From Desulfobacterales bacterium (GTDB taxonomy: Bacteria > Desulfobacterota > Desulfobacteria > Desulfobacterales > JALSRD01), in contig JALSRD010000041.1 in NCBI GenBank assembly GCA_026984935.1, positions 124,001 to 188,000 of the forward strand: DNA of 64,000 nucleotides, written 5' to 3'. Shown here in pieces: positions 19,668 through 28,488 of this stretch. How positions within the stretch are numbered: the first letter of the stretch is position 1; every line of letters begins with the position of its first letter. The translations under genes were made by a program, and so were the position numbers. The notes below the pieces were generated by a model. That model made no database searches, was not told the DNA's origin, and was given only the letters and a program-made list of their open reading frames with translations.

Positions 19668-20756
19668 TTAAATCAGTTTTTTGAACATTTCCGAATACAC
19701 GTGAAAAGCATCCGGCGGAAAATACAGCTTCAGTTTGTCGCCGCGCCGGATTCCTGTTTTTTCGAAGCGTTTTTCGGTGATTTCCACCAGCATCTCCTCG
19801 CCGTCCAGGAAAAAAGTCAGACGCACGACCGGGCCCAGAAAGTTTACGACCTCGACGCTTACCTCAACGATATTGGCGGCCTCACAGTCATCGGCGTCGA
19901 TGGTGACACCGACGATTTCAATGTTCTCCGGCCGGATGGCAAGATACACGTTGTCACCGGGAAGCTCAGCCGCCGCCGGGACCCGAAACGCGATTTGGCC
20001 GAATTTTACCCGGCCGTCGGTTTTGCGGGCCGCCATAAAGTTGGAGGTCCCCACAAACTCGGCGATGAAGCTGCTTTTCGGGTTTTTGTAGATTTCCCAG
20101 GGCGAGCCGACCTGCCGGAACTGCCCGTCACGCATGATCACCACACGGTCGGCCATGGCCAGCGCCTCTTCCTGGTCGTGCGTGACGTAGATCATAGTAA
20201 TCCCGAGTTCGTGCTGCAGGCGTTTGATCACCGTGCGCAGACGGATACGGATTTTCGCATCCAGCGCGCTCAGCGGCTCATCCAGCAGCAGCACACTGGG
20301 CTTGATGGCCAGTGCCCTTCCCAGAGCCACACGCTGCTGCTGTCCGCCGCTCAGCTGAGAAGGGTAGTGTCCGTGCCAGCCGGACAGGCCCATAAGCTTC
20401 AGGATGTCCTCCACCCGGCGGTCAATTTCATCTTTGGGCATTTTGCGCATTTTAAGCCCGAACGCGATATTCTGTTTGACCGTCATGTTCGGAAACAGGG
20501 CATAGGACTGAAAAACGATGCCGAATTCGCGCTTCTGCGGAATGACATCATTGATCACACGACCGTTGTAGATGATATTGCCGGAGGTGAGCTGTTCGAA
20601 TCCGGTGATGATGCGCAAAAGGGTGGTCTTGCCGCATCCTGAAGGCCCCAGAAAACAAACGAATTCGCCGGGTTCAATGGTTAGGTTGACCTGATCCAGC
20701 GCCACCAGTGAACCGAAATGCTTGCTGATGTTGTCGATGACCAGTTCTTTGGACAT
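19668..20756 (-). CDS. ABC transporter ATP-binding protein (PhnT/PotA-like)
   Basis: FLGPSGCGKTTLLRIITGFE; LSGGQQQRVALGRALAIKPSVLLLDEPLSALDAKIR; TOBE-like C-terminus. Confidence 0.94.
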   Translation of the reverse strand: MSKELVIDNISKHFGSLVALDQVNLTIEPGEFVCFLGPSGCGKTTLLRIITGFEQLTSGNIIYNGRVINDVIPQKREFGIVFQSYALFPNMTVKQNIAFGLKMRKMPKDEIDRRVEDILKLMGLSGWHGHYPSQLSGGQQQRVALGRALAIKPSVLLLDEPLSALDAKIRIRLRTVIKRLQHELGITMIYVTHDQEEALAMADRVVIMRDGQFRQVGSPWEIYKNPKSSFIAEFVGTSNFMAARKTDGRVKFGQIAFRVPAAAELPGDNVYLAIRPENIEIVGVTIDADDCEAANIVEVSVEVVNFLGPVVRLTFFLDGEEMLVEITEKRFEKTGIRRGDKLKLYFPPDAFHVYSEMFKKLI

Positions 20757-20833
20757 TTGTCGGTGTTTCTTCTCCTGGGTATGCATCCATTGCGGAACGT
20801 ACGCGCCACAATCGGATTTGGTGGCAGTTTAGT

Positions 20834-20843
20834 TGTATAGACA
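20834..20843. promoter_or_regulatory. HutC-type GntR operator match upstream of the ABC ATPase gene
   Basis: ttGTaTAgACaa: same core as 16945-16954, near-palindromic. Confidence 0.6.
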
Positions 20844-20853
20844 ATTGAAATAT

Positions 20854-20911
20854 CAAAAAAACGGCGGCAAGACCCCACCGGGCGGGACCAGCCCCGCGGG
20901 CCGGTGGCGTC
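20854..20911 (-). terminator. Terminator-like hairpin between substrate-binding protein and ATPase genes
   Basis: Minus strand GACGCCACCGG...CCGGTGGGGTC, then TTGCCGCCGTTTTTTT. Confidence 0.6.
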
Positions 20912-20936
20912 TCACCGGCGCCTGTTGAAAGAAAGT

Positions 20937-21962
20937 TTACTTCAAAAAGTGCTGCTGCCAGACTTCCAGGATCTTCGGCCGGTTTTTGGACTGCCACGGA
21001 AAATCCATGGGCGCCAGTTTGATCGAGCTTAACGCCGGCAGGTCTTTTGGTCCGGGGATGCCGGGATAGGTGACCCCGAGTTTGAATTTGGCGTAGCGCT
21101 GCATGGCGCTTTTGCTGATGGCCCAGTTCAGGAATTTTTTGGCGGCGGCTTCGTGTTTTGCACCCGCCAGCAGTGCGTTGGCCTCCAGTTCATAGCCGGC
21201 ACCTTCTTCCGGCAACACCATGACCACCGGGAACCCCTTTTTCTTGAGCGAAGAATAGACAAAGGCAAAAGAACAGCCGATGGCGTATTCACCGGCGGCG
21301 GTCAGCTTGGCCGGCTTGGAGCCGCTTTTGATGTACTGGCCCATATTCTTGTCCAGCTTGTCCAGAAAGCCCCAGGCTTTGTTCTGCGCAACGGGTTTGT
21401 TTTTGTACTGCTTGTCAAACATTTCCAGCAGGCTGGCGACCTGCAGAAAACCCGTGCCCGAACTGGCCGGGTTGGGCATGATCAAGAGGCCTTTGTAGGC
21501 CGGATTGAGCAGGTCTTTCCAACCCTTGGGCATGGGCAGATTTTTAGCTTTGATAACTTTGGTGTTGATGACAAAGGCCGCGGCGTAAAGGTCCATGGCA
21601 GTCCAGTAGCCTTTGGGATCCTTGAAGTGTGCCGGAATTTTGTCCCATCCGGTGGGCTTGTAAGGTTTCAGCATTTTCTTGGGAACGAACCCGGCCATGT
21701 TGGTGACGGCCCAGCCCCAGATGCAATCGGCTTGCGGATTGTCCTTTTCCGCCATCATGCGTGCACCTAGCTCGCCGGTTGACAGACGGATGGCCTGGAT
21801 GTCCAGGTCGGGAAGCTCTTTTTTGGCGAAGTTGAGATAGTCGACGATTTCCTCGTTTTCCAGTGAGGTGTAAACGACCACCTTCTGTTTGGCCATGGCG
21901 GACCCGGCAAACAGCAGTGCCAGCAATCCGATTCCAACAAATAGTGCAGCGGTTTTTTTCAT
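20937..21962 (-). CDS. ABC transporter substrate-binding protein (2-AEP/Fe3+-type family)
   Basis: Signal peptide MKKTAALFVGIGLLALLFAGSAMA; VVVYTSLENEEIVDYL; AGEYAIGCSF. Confidence 0.88.
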   Translation of the reverse strand: MKKTAALFVGIGLLALLFAGSAMAKQKVVVYTSLENEEIVDYLNFAKKELPDLDIQAIRLSTGELGARMMAEKDNPQADCIWGWAVTNMAGFVPKKMLKPYKPTGWDKIPAHFKDPKGYWTAMDLYAAAFVINTKVIKAKNLPMPKGWKDLLNPAYKGLLIMPNPASSGTGFLQVASLLEMFDKQYKNKPVAQNKAWGFLDKLDKNMGQYIKSGSKPAKLTAAGEYAIGCSFAFVYSSLKKKGFPVVMVLPEEGAGYELEANALLAGAKHEAAAKKFLNWAISKSAMQRYAKFKLGVTYPGIPGPKDLPALSSIKLAPMDFPWQSKNRPKILEVWQQHFLK

Positions 21963-22331
21963 CATCGTGCCTCCTTTTCTCGGGTTGCATTTCCTGGGCC
22001 ACCAAGGCCCCTGTCAATTCCCAGCCCACCGATAGCTGGAAAAATAGAATTGCGGTTTCAGCTTGTCAAGAAATTTCGACGCTGCATCGGTTTGCCGCCC
22101 TTGTCCCACAGACGCTTCTTTTGCAGTGTCCAAAGCGTTGTTGGAAAACTATAGCGTCCGGAAAGCTTGTCTTTGCGTGATATCTGCGCTATGGATGTGC
22201 GGGATTGCCTGGGCCCTGCGCAGAACAGAGGGTTCGTTTTGTGCGTGCTGCGATTCTGCTGCCATACACCGCGGACTGCCAAGCTCCCCCCTGTTCCCTG
22301 ATTTTCCATTTGCAAACGGAGAAAACGCTCC

Positions 22332-22580
22332 ATGAAACGTTCCGCAGATACCATCGTTGTCAATGCCACCGTTGAGATGACCACCGCATCTCTGAGAACG
22401 GTCGTCGCAAAGGCCAAGCAACTGGCCGGCCGGGACCAAAGGGGTCGTTACCGGGTCGACACCGCCGATGTTGTCAACCGTATGATTTCACGGTTTTTGC
22501 TTGAAAAAGATTTTGAATCCTTCGTCCAAAACACCGAGAACTACAAGAGCATCATTGTACCCGGCAAGATGGTCTGCTGA
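22332..22580 (+). CDS. Small conserved-looking hypothetical protein
   Basis: 82-aa ORF in a gap, balanced composition (DTADVVNRMISRFLLEKDFESFVQNTENY), no overlapping gene. Confidence 0.5.
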   Translation: MKRSADTIVVNATVEMTTASLRTVVAKAKQLAGRDQRGRYRVDTADVVNRMISRFLLEKDFESFVQNTENYKSIIVPGKMVC

Positions 22581-22606
22581 TACCGCCTAAAACACGCCCA
22601 GTCGAG

Positions 22607-23602
22607 TTAGAGAAGCAGCGCCGCCAATTCGTCGGCGGTTTCAATGATGTGGTCCGCCCCGGCCAGCGCAAGGTCGTTGCGCAGTGTTTCCCTGTCCGGC
22701 GAGGCGGCCAGTAGCCCGATACTCTCGTAAGGCGTGCGTGCGGCTTTAGCCGCCGCCACGTCGTCGGGAAGATCCCCGATGTAAAAGCGTTTTGCAACAC
22801 GATCCGCGACCTGCCCGGCGATGGTCTCCAGCATGTAGGGCGATGGCTTACAAAAAGAAATTTTTCTGCCCGTACGGCGGTAGACCTCGGCTGTATGGCG
22901 CAGGCAGTCGTCCAGCGTCAGGACAGTCGCAAACAGCGCCCGTACGCCAAAACGCTTCAGGGCGTACCGGGCTTCGGAAGCCGGGCGGCCGGTTGCCACC
23001 GCCAGTACGTGCCGGGCGGCCAGCTTTTCGAGCAGTCCTCTTTCGATGAGCGGCGTCTCGTTGGTGATCAGGCCGCGGCCGCTGATCATCTGAGGCCGAA
23101 GACCGTAGGTTGCGGTAAAAAGTTTCCCTCCCAGATAGATCTCCTGGAAAATCTGCTTGATCACGTTGCCGCTGCCCACGTCATTCTCATAGAGACTGTC
23201 GACGAAACGATCTTTTGCGCTGCCGACTGCCGCCAGCAGTGTCGAAAGGGGATGCGCATGCTGTGTCAGAAAGCGTCCCAGTTTCGCAACGTTGCATCGT
23301 GCAAGGGTTTCCCGGTAGCGCTGCCAGGGATCTGCGGCACGGCTCGGGCCCTCCGGCAGTTCGACCTGCGTGAAGAGCAGCGTAATCACCCGCCATGTCA
23401 GATCCCAGTCATTGTTCAGTCCCCCGCTTTGTTTGACCGCGGCCAGATCGGAAAGCGAAAACAGTGGCTGCGGCAGATTGTGGGCGGCGGACGCCGGCGC
23501 CAAAAAACACGCGGCCGCGTGGCGTACGGCTTCGCGGTAGGAGCCGCCGACGTCGACCAAAACGCCGTCCATGTCGAACACGATCAGGGAGTTGCGCACC
23601 AT
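22607..23602 (-). CDS. HAD superfamily subfamily IA hydrolase
   Basis: LIVFDMDGVLVDVGGSYREAV; GGLNNDWDLTW; VATGRPASEARYAL; FCKPSPYML; FYIGDLPDDVAAAKAA. Confidence 0.85.
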   Translation of the reverse strand: MVRNSLIVFDMDGVLVDVGGSYREAVRHAAACFLAPASAAHNLPQPLFSLSDLAAVKQSGGLNNDWDLTWRVITLLFTQVELPEGPSRAADPWQRYRETLARCNVAKLGRFLTQHAHPLSTLLAAVGSAKDRFVDSLYENDVGSGNVIKQIFQEIYLGGKLFTATYGLRPQMISGRGLITNETPLIERGLLEKLAARHVLAVATGRPASEARYALKRFGVRALFATVLTLDDCLRHTAEVYRRTGRKISFCKPSPYMLETIAGQVADRVAKRFYIGDLPDDVAAAKAARTPYESIGLLAASPDRETLRNDLALAGADHIIETADELAALLL

Positions 23603-23704
23603 TTTGGTTTCGTCTCAATCAAGCCCCGATAGTTTCAGGCTACAAGACTTCCGACTTCGCTCTCGTCTACATGAAGCATCCATGCCGCGCCTTTAAAAAC
23701 CGGC

Positions 23705-24652
23705 TCAGATCGGCGGCACGTATTGCAGGTGCGACACAAAATTGATGGCCATGGAGAAAAAACAGGCAATCAGCGGCGTCATCACCCATGCCAGCAGGAT
23801 ATTCTTCAGCGTGCGGCGGTTGACCGTGTTGACGCCCTTGACCAGCCCGATACCCAGTACGCCGCCGATCACCGCCTGGGAGGTGGACACCGGCACGCCG
23901 ACCAGGGTGTAGATGTGCACGGTGATTCCCAACGCCAGTACGACCATCAGCGAGGAGAAGGGGTCGAGCGTCACCAGTTTTTTGCCCACCGTTTCCATGA
24001 CCGGACGGCTGAAAGTGACGATGCCCAGTGCGATGCTGATGCCGCCGATCAAAGTGGCGCTAAACACGGTGATCATGCCGGCGGCCACGAAAACAGCGGT
24101 CACATTGGCCACGTTGTTGGCGCCCAGCGCGTAGGCGCCGTAGGATCCGGCCACCAGCATGCAGGCCCGGATCAGGGCATCGGACTGGAACATGTTCAAC
24201 CGGGAGCGGTTCAGCAGATATCCCAAGCTGCGGTAAAGCACCAGCGTGATCGCTGCCGCACCCAGTGGCGTACCCACCCAGCAGGTGACGACTTTTCCCA
24301 ATCCCGTCAGGTTGAGCTGGCCATTCAGCAGACCGATGCCGATGATGGCGCCCACCACGGCCTGCGAAGTGGAAACCGGCTGACTTAAAAGCGTCATGAG
24401 GGTCACGGTCAGTGCCGCGGCCAAAGAGGCCGTGACGGCCTGATCGAGACGCATGTGCGTGAGGCCGGCCAGCGTCCGAATGCCGGCCTGGCCGGAGATT
24501 ACGGCACCGGCCACGACAAAGAGGGCACCCAGCGCGGCGGCCGTCCAGAACCTGACCATACGCGAGGTCACGGCCGTGCCGAACACGTTGGCCGCATCGT
24601 TGGCACCCAGCGACCATCCCAGGAAAATCCCCCCCAACAGGTGAAACATCAC
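23705..24652 (-). CDS. Inorganic phosphate transporter, PiT family
   Basis: GANDAANVFGTAV and GANNVANVTAVFV; VSTSQAVVGAIIGIG and VSTSQAVIGGVLGIG duplications. Confidence 0.93.
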   Translation of the reverse strand: MMFHLLGGIFLGWSLGANDAANVFGTAVTSRMVRFWTAAALGALFVVAGAVISGQAGIRTLAGLTHMRLDQAVTASLAAALTVTLMTLLSQPVSTSQAVVGAIIGIGLLNGQLNLTGLGKVVTCWVGTPLGAAAITLVLYRSLGYLLNRSRLNMFQSDALIRACMLVAGSYGAYALGANNVANVTAVFVAAGMITVFSATLIGGISIALGIVTFSRPVMETVGKKLVTLDPFSSLMVVLALGITVHIYTLVGVPVSTSQAVIGGVLGIGLVKGVNTVNRRTLKNILLAWVMTPLIACFFSMAINFVSHLQYVPPI

Positions 24653-25314
24653 AGTCGCCTTTTCATGCTGATGATGTTGATGCGCCGGGATACACGGTCG
24701 GCCTGGTCCGAAATGTTGCCGATCTCCACGATCAGTTCCTTGAGCTGCAGCTTGAGAAAGGGGTCCAGGTCGGAGTCGAACAGCTTGGTGATCATGGTCC
24801 TTTCAAAGTGGTCACAATGGCTCTCGTTGGTATCGATGGTTTTCATCAGTGCACGGATGCCGTCTTTTTGCTGCATCAGAGCGGTTACCTGCTTTACATT
24901 CAGTTCACAGCATTCGATGCTGATCCGGATGAGCTCTTTGACATCCGGGATCAGAAAGTTGGGTATATGCAGCTCCTGGGTCTGAATCATGTACAGCACG
25001 TGTTCGAAGAAATGCGGGATCTGGTCGATGGATTCCAGCAGGCCCATGATGTCGCCCCGTGAATCGGGAATCAGTGCTTTGCTGTACATCAGAGATTTAA
25101 TCTCCTCGCGGATGTCGTCGGCCTTGGATTCAAACTTATGGGTCTGGGAAATCAAAAAATCAATGGTTTCCCCACGCGGGCTTTTCAGGCAGGCTTGAAA
25201 AGCCTCCAGAAATTTTTCCTGCGTGACAGTAAAGGTTTTCAGGTATTCGTTGATCAGGACTTCGACCTGGTGTTCTTTTTTGAATAGAAAACTCAAAATT
25301 CCCAATGACTTCAT
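24649..25314 (-). CDS. DUF47/PhoU-like protein
   Basis: MKSLGILSFLFKKEHQVEVLINEYL...; 4-nt overlap with the PiT gene. Confidence 0.88.
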   Translation of the reverse strand: MKSLGILSFLFKKEHQVEVLINEYLKTFTVTQEKFLEAFQACLKSPRGETIDFLISQTHKFESKADDIREEIKSLMYSKALIPDSRGDIMGLLESIDQIPHFFEHVLYMIQTQELHIPNFLIPDVKELIRISIECCELNVKQVTALMQQKDGIRALMKTIDTNESHCDHFERTMITKLFDSDLDPFLKLQLKELIVEIGNISDQADRVSRRINIISMKRRL

Positions 25315-25570
25315 GACGGATTCACCCAACCTTGATTGTGAAAAAAGATGCGCCGATAATGCGCAGTATGTTTTTAAAGGATTGCGCTGTCATCTGTCAA
25401 GTATAGAGATCTAGTCCTCTAGATTTTTTATCCGGACAACCTGCCTATTGACCCTGCCGGTTTCCCTGATTATACTGCCAAACATGCAAAACCGGCTTCA
25501 TGCACCGCGCAGGCCCTTTGATATCCGGACCTGGAAAATGGCGGGCCAAACGTCCGCCGGTGTGCGGAGA

Positions 25571-26395
25571 ATGTTTATCACCGATTACGACGGTACGCTG
25601 CGTCGTTCGGACGGCACGCTCAGCTCCGGGGACATCCGGGCCCTCGAAGATCTGAAAGACTCCAACGTCGTTCGAGTGCTGGCCACGGGACGTTCACTGT
25701 ACTCGCTGCGGAGGGAAAACCGGGCGCCGCTGCCGCTGGACTTCATCGTTTTTTCCAACGGCGCCGGCATCACACGCCTGCCGGAGGATGAAACCCTGCG
25801 CTGCGGTGAACTCGGTGTGCACCAGGTTCGACGGGCGGCCGGCGTGCTCGAACAGTTGGGGTTGGACTTCATGATCCATCGGCGTGTGCCGCAGAATCAC
25901 CATTTTGCCTATCGCCGGGCCGGCGGCTTGAACCCGGATTTCGAACATCGCATCGAGCTCTACCGGCCTTTTTGCGAGCCTATGGAAGATGCCGGCCAAT
26001 GGTCCGGCGCCGCCTGTCAGCTGCTCGCCGTGATGCCGCCTCAAAACGGACCGGCCGTTTTCCGCAAAATCCAGCGACAGCTGGGCGACTTTTCTGTTAT
26101 CCGGACGACATCACCGCTGGACCAGCGATCCGTGTGGGTTGAAATTTTTGCACCGGAAGTCTCAAAATCCCGCACTGCAGCCCGGCTGGCGCGCTGCCTG
26201 GGTGTTTCGGTGCATAACATACTGGCGGTGGGAAACGACTACAATGACATCGATTTACTTCAGTGGGCCGGTACCGGTGTCGTGGTGGCCAATGCACCGG
26301 CCGAACTCAGGGCCCGCTTCGACGTGGTAGCGTCCAACGACCATTGCGGTGTGGCCGCGGCCGTGGCATACTGGCGAAAGCGGGCTATGGCATGA
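25571..26395 (+). CDS. HAD superfamily phosphatase (Cof/SPP-like)
   Basis: MFITDYDGTLRRSDGTLS; RVLATGRSL; ILAVGNDYNDIDLLQWAGTGVVVANAPAELR; upstream start at 25448 or 25484 possible. Confidence 0.85.
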   Translation: MFITDYDGTLRRSDGTLSSGDIRALEDLKDSNVVRVLATGRSLYSLRRENRAPLPLDFIVFSNGAGITRLPEDETLRCGELGVHQVRRAAGVLEQLGLDFMIHRRVPQNHHFAYRRAGGLNPDFEHRIELYRPFCEPMEDAGQWSGAACQLLAVMPPQNGPAVFRKIQRQLGDFSVIRTTSPLDQRSVWVEIFAPEVSKSRTAARLARCLGVSVHNILAVGNDYNDIDLLQWAGTGVVVANAPAELRARFDVVASNDHCGVAAAVAYWRKRAMA

Positions 26396-26552
26396 TGGCG
26401 TTTGCGCCGCGCCGCCCGGTTCGCGTCATCCACGAAGGTGGACAAAAAACAAATGACGTTCAGTTCAATTGTTCACGAAGATACAGTCAGGAGAGGCTTC
26501 GGTGCATCCTGGTGTTCCTGGTGGATAAAAAAAGGTAAGTTGTCATTAAATT

Positions 26553-26780
26553 CCGGCAGCTCCGCGCCGTATGTGTTTCGGCTTCGCTCTCGGGTCCATC
26601 CTCCGGCGCCATCGGGTCGCTCGGCTGAATTTCAAGAACGTTGTCGCAAGCTCCTCAAACAGCTTGAAATTCTTAACGCCGACCGACCCAATGGCTTTTC
26701 TCCCCGGATGCACCATGTTGCTTCACCGAAACACATATGGCGCTCCTTTGGCAACCCGTTGCCGGAGGTTTTTGAGATGC
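26553..26780 (+). repeat. Dispersed intergenic repeat, copy 2
   Basis: Alignable with 2519-2762 (see copy 1). Confidence 0.8.
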
Positions 26781-26889
26781 TGCAAAAAAAGCGACGTACA
26801 ATTATCCGCGAAGGGCGGCAAGATTCATTCAGAAAAATGCCGGAACATCAGCTTTACGAAAACGCAAAACCGCATTTAAGGAGAAAATC

Positions 26890-28185
26890 ATGAACCTGCA
26901 GAAAAAAACCGGACAGACAGATTTTGAGCGTGCATTGAATGTCGGCCGGCCGCCGAATGTGGTACGGTTGTTCCCCAACTCCAAAGCCCTACTTGTCAGC
27001 GGACGCTTTATCGACCGTGGCATGCTGGCCAAAGGGCATGCCATCGCCATGGCTGCCAACGGACGCAATCAGTTTGTCATCCGGGGCGCACTTCGGGCGG
27101 CCCAGCGTGCCAATGCCGCACTGATCATCGAGATCGCGCGCTCAGAAGGCGGTGCCTCGGCTTACTGTGCCGTCAATTACTGGAACATTGCACGTATCGT
27201 CGATGCAGTCTGCAATGAACTTGCGATCACCATTCCGGTGGCCGTACATGCCGATCATTACGGGATCAAAAAGCCTGAAGACATTGGCCCGGCCAAAGTG
27301 GAAATCCCCACCATTTTTGACGCCGGCATGACGTCCATCGCCATCGATGCGTCCCACATGCCCGATGATCTGAACCTGCTGGCCAACCTGGAGCTCAGTG
27401 AATTCATCCCGCCATGGTCCGGGCTGGAAACCGAGGTGGGAGAAATAAAGGGCAAGGAGGGGCTTTCCACCGAGAAAGAAGCGCTTTTTCAGATCCGGGG
27501 GCTGAATGCCCACGGAATATTTCCGGACTGGATTGCCTTAAACAACGGGACCACGCACGGCATCGAGGCCAGCGGCCAGGGGATCCAGGTGGACCTGACG
27601 GCCGGCATTCATGATGCACTGACACCCTATGCCGTCTCGGGTGCCCAGCACGGCACATCCGGAAACAGCTCCGAACGGCTGCGCCAGATCGCCGCACAGA
27701 CCCGTACCACCAAGGCCAACGTGGCCACGGCCCTGCAGATGATTTCCTGGGGACTCGAAGTCAACGATTATGGAAACGCCATTTTGGACGACGACGGCAA
27801 CTTCATCAAGGTCAAGGGCGAGGGGGTCACCGAAGAAATGTGGGCACAGATGATGGCCTATGCCGAGCAAAACGGGCTCAGGGGCGGCAATTACAAAAAA
27901 CTGAACCTGCCCTTTGAAAACAGGCTGTTGGGACAGCCGCGCGAGATCCGCGCGCGCATGGTCAAGCGGGTGGAGGATTTCGTCTACAACATGCTGGTCA
28001 ATGTACTTAATGCCCAGGATACGGCGCCGCTGGTCATCGACGCCATTTTAAAGGCCGACGGCTGTGATCCCGGACCCAAAACCGGGCGCATCGAAGATCC
28101 GGCCGACTGGACACCGGAAAAAATCCGCGCCAAAGCCGCGGCCATCGACAGCGACAAAGGCCCTGCCGGGGACTTTGACGACTGA
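26890..28185 (+). CDS. Class II aldolase-like protein, long (431 aa)
   Basis: IPVAVHADHYG, IFDAGMTSIAIDASH, VSGAQHGTSGN correspond to class II FBA metal/phosphate sites. Confidence 0.82.
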   Translation: MNLQKKTGQTDFERALNVGRPPNVVRLFPNSKALLVSGRFIDRGMLAKGHAIAMAANGRNQFVIRGALRAAQRANAALIIEIARSEGGASAYCAVNYWNIARIVDAVCNELAITIPVAVHADHYGIKKPEDIGPAKVEIPTIFDAGMTSIAIDASHMPDDLNLLANLELSEFIPPWSGLETEVGEIKGKEGLSTEKEALFQIRGLNAHGIFPDWIALNNGTTHGIEASGQGIQVDLTAGIHDALTPYAVSGAQHGTSGNSSERLRQIAAQTRTTKANVATALQMISWGLEVNDYGNAILDDDGNFIKVKGEGVTEEMWAQMMAYAEQNGLRGGNYKKLNLPFENRLLGQPREIRARMVKRVEDFVYNMLVNVLNAQDTAPLVIDAILKADGCDPGPKTGRIEDPADWTPEKIRAKAAAIDSDKGPAGDFDD

Positions 28186-28320
28186 AAAACAATTGGCAGG
28201 CCCCCCAAAAATAGGCCCAGTGCCCCGGAGAGCCGACCGGGAGACCAAGGGCAGCCTGAAATCTTTTGCCCACCCATGCGGCAGTTTTGCACCAAAGATC
28301 GGGAACCGCTCCTGTCAAAA

Positions 28321-28350
28321 AGGTGCCGGGCTATTTCCCGGCGCCTTTTT
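28321..28350 (+). terminator. Rho-independent terminator
   Basis: AGGtGCCGGG-CTATTT-CCCGGCgCCTTTTT. Confidence 0.8.
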
Positions 28351-28358
28351 CATGATTA

Positions 28359-28374
28359 TGGCACGTAACTTGCT
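28359..28374 (+). promoter_or_regulatory. Sigma-54 (-24/-12) promoter
   Basis: TGGCACGtaacTTGCT, exact match to TGGCACG-N4-TTGCW, 115 bp upstream of a PEP-CTERM gene. Confidence 0.85.
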
Positions 28375-28488
28375 TATGCTGACTGTGGAGTTTTCGCATA
28401 AAGGCATGGCGCCTGCGGAAAAAGGCGGGACAGTTGGACAGGCATGTTATACATAACAACGTTTGAGCGGTTTTCCAAGAGGTGAAAG

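Noticed and set aside
19533-20642. 369-aa plus ORF opposite the ABC ATPase
   Set aside because: Shadow ORF; Walker A/B and signature motifs are on the minus strand.
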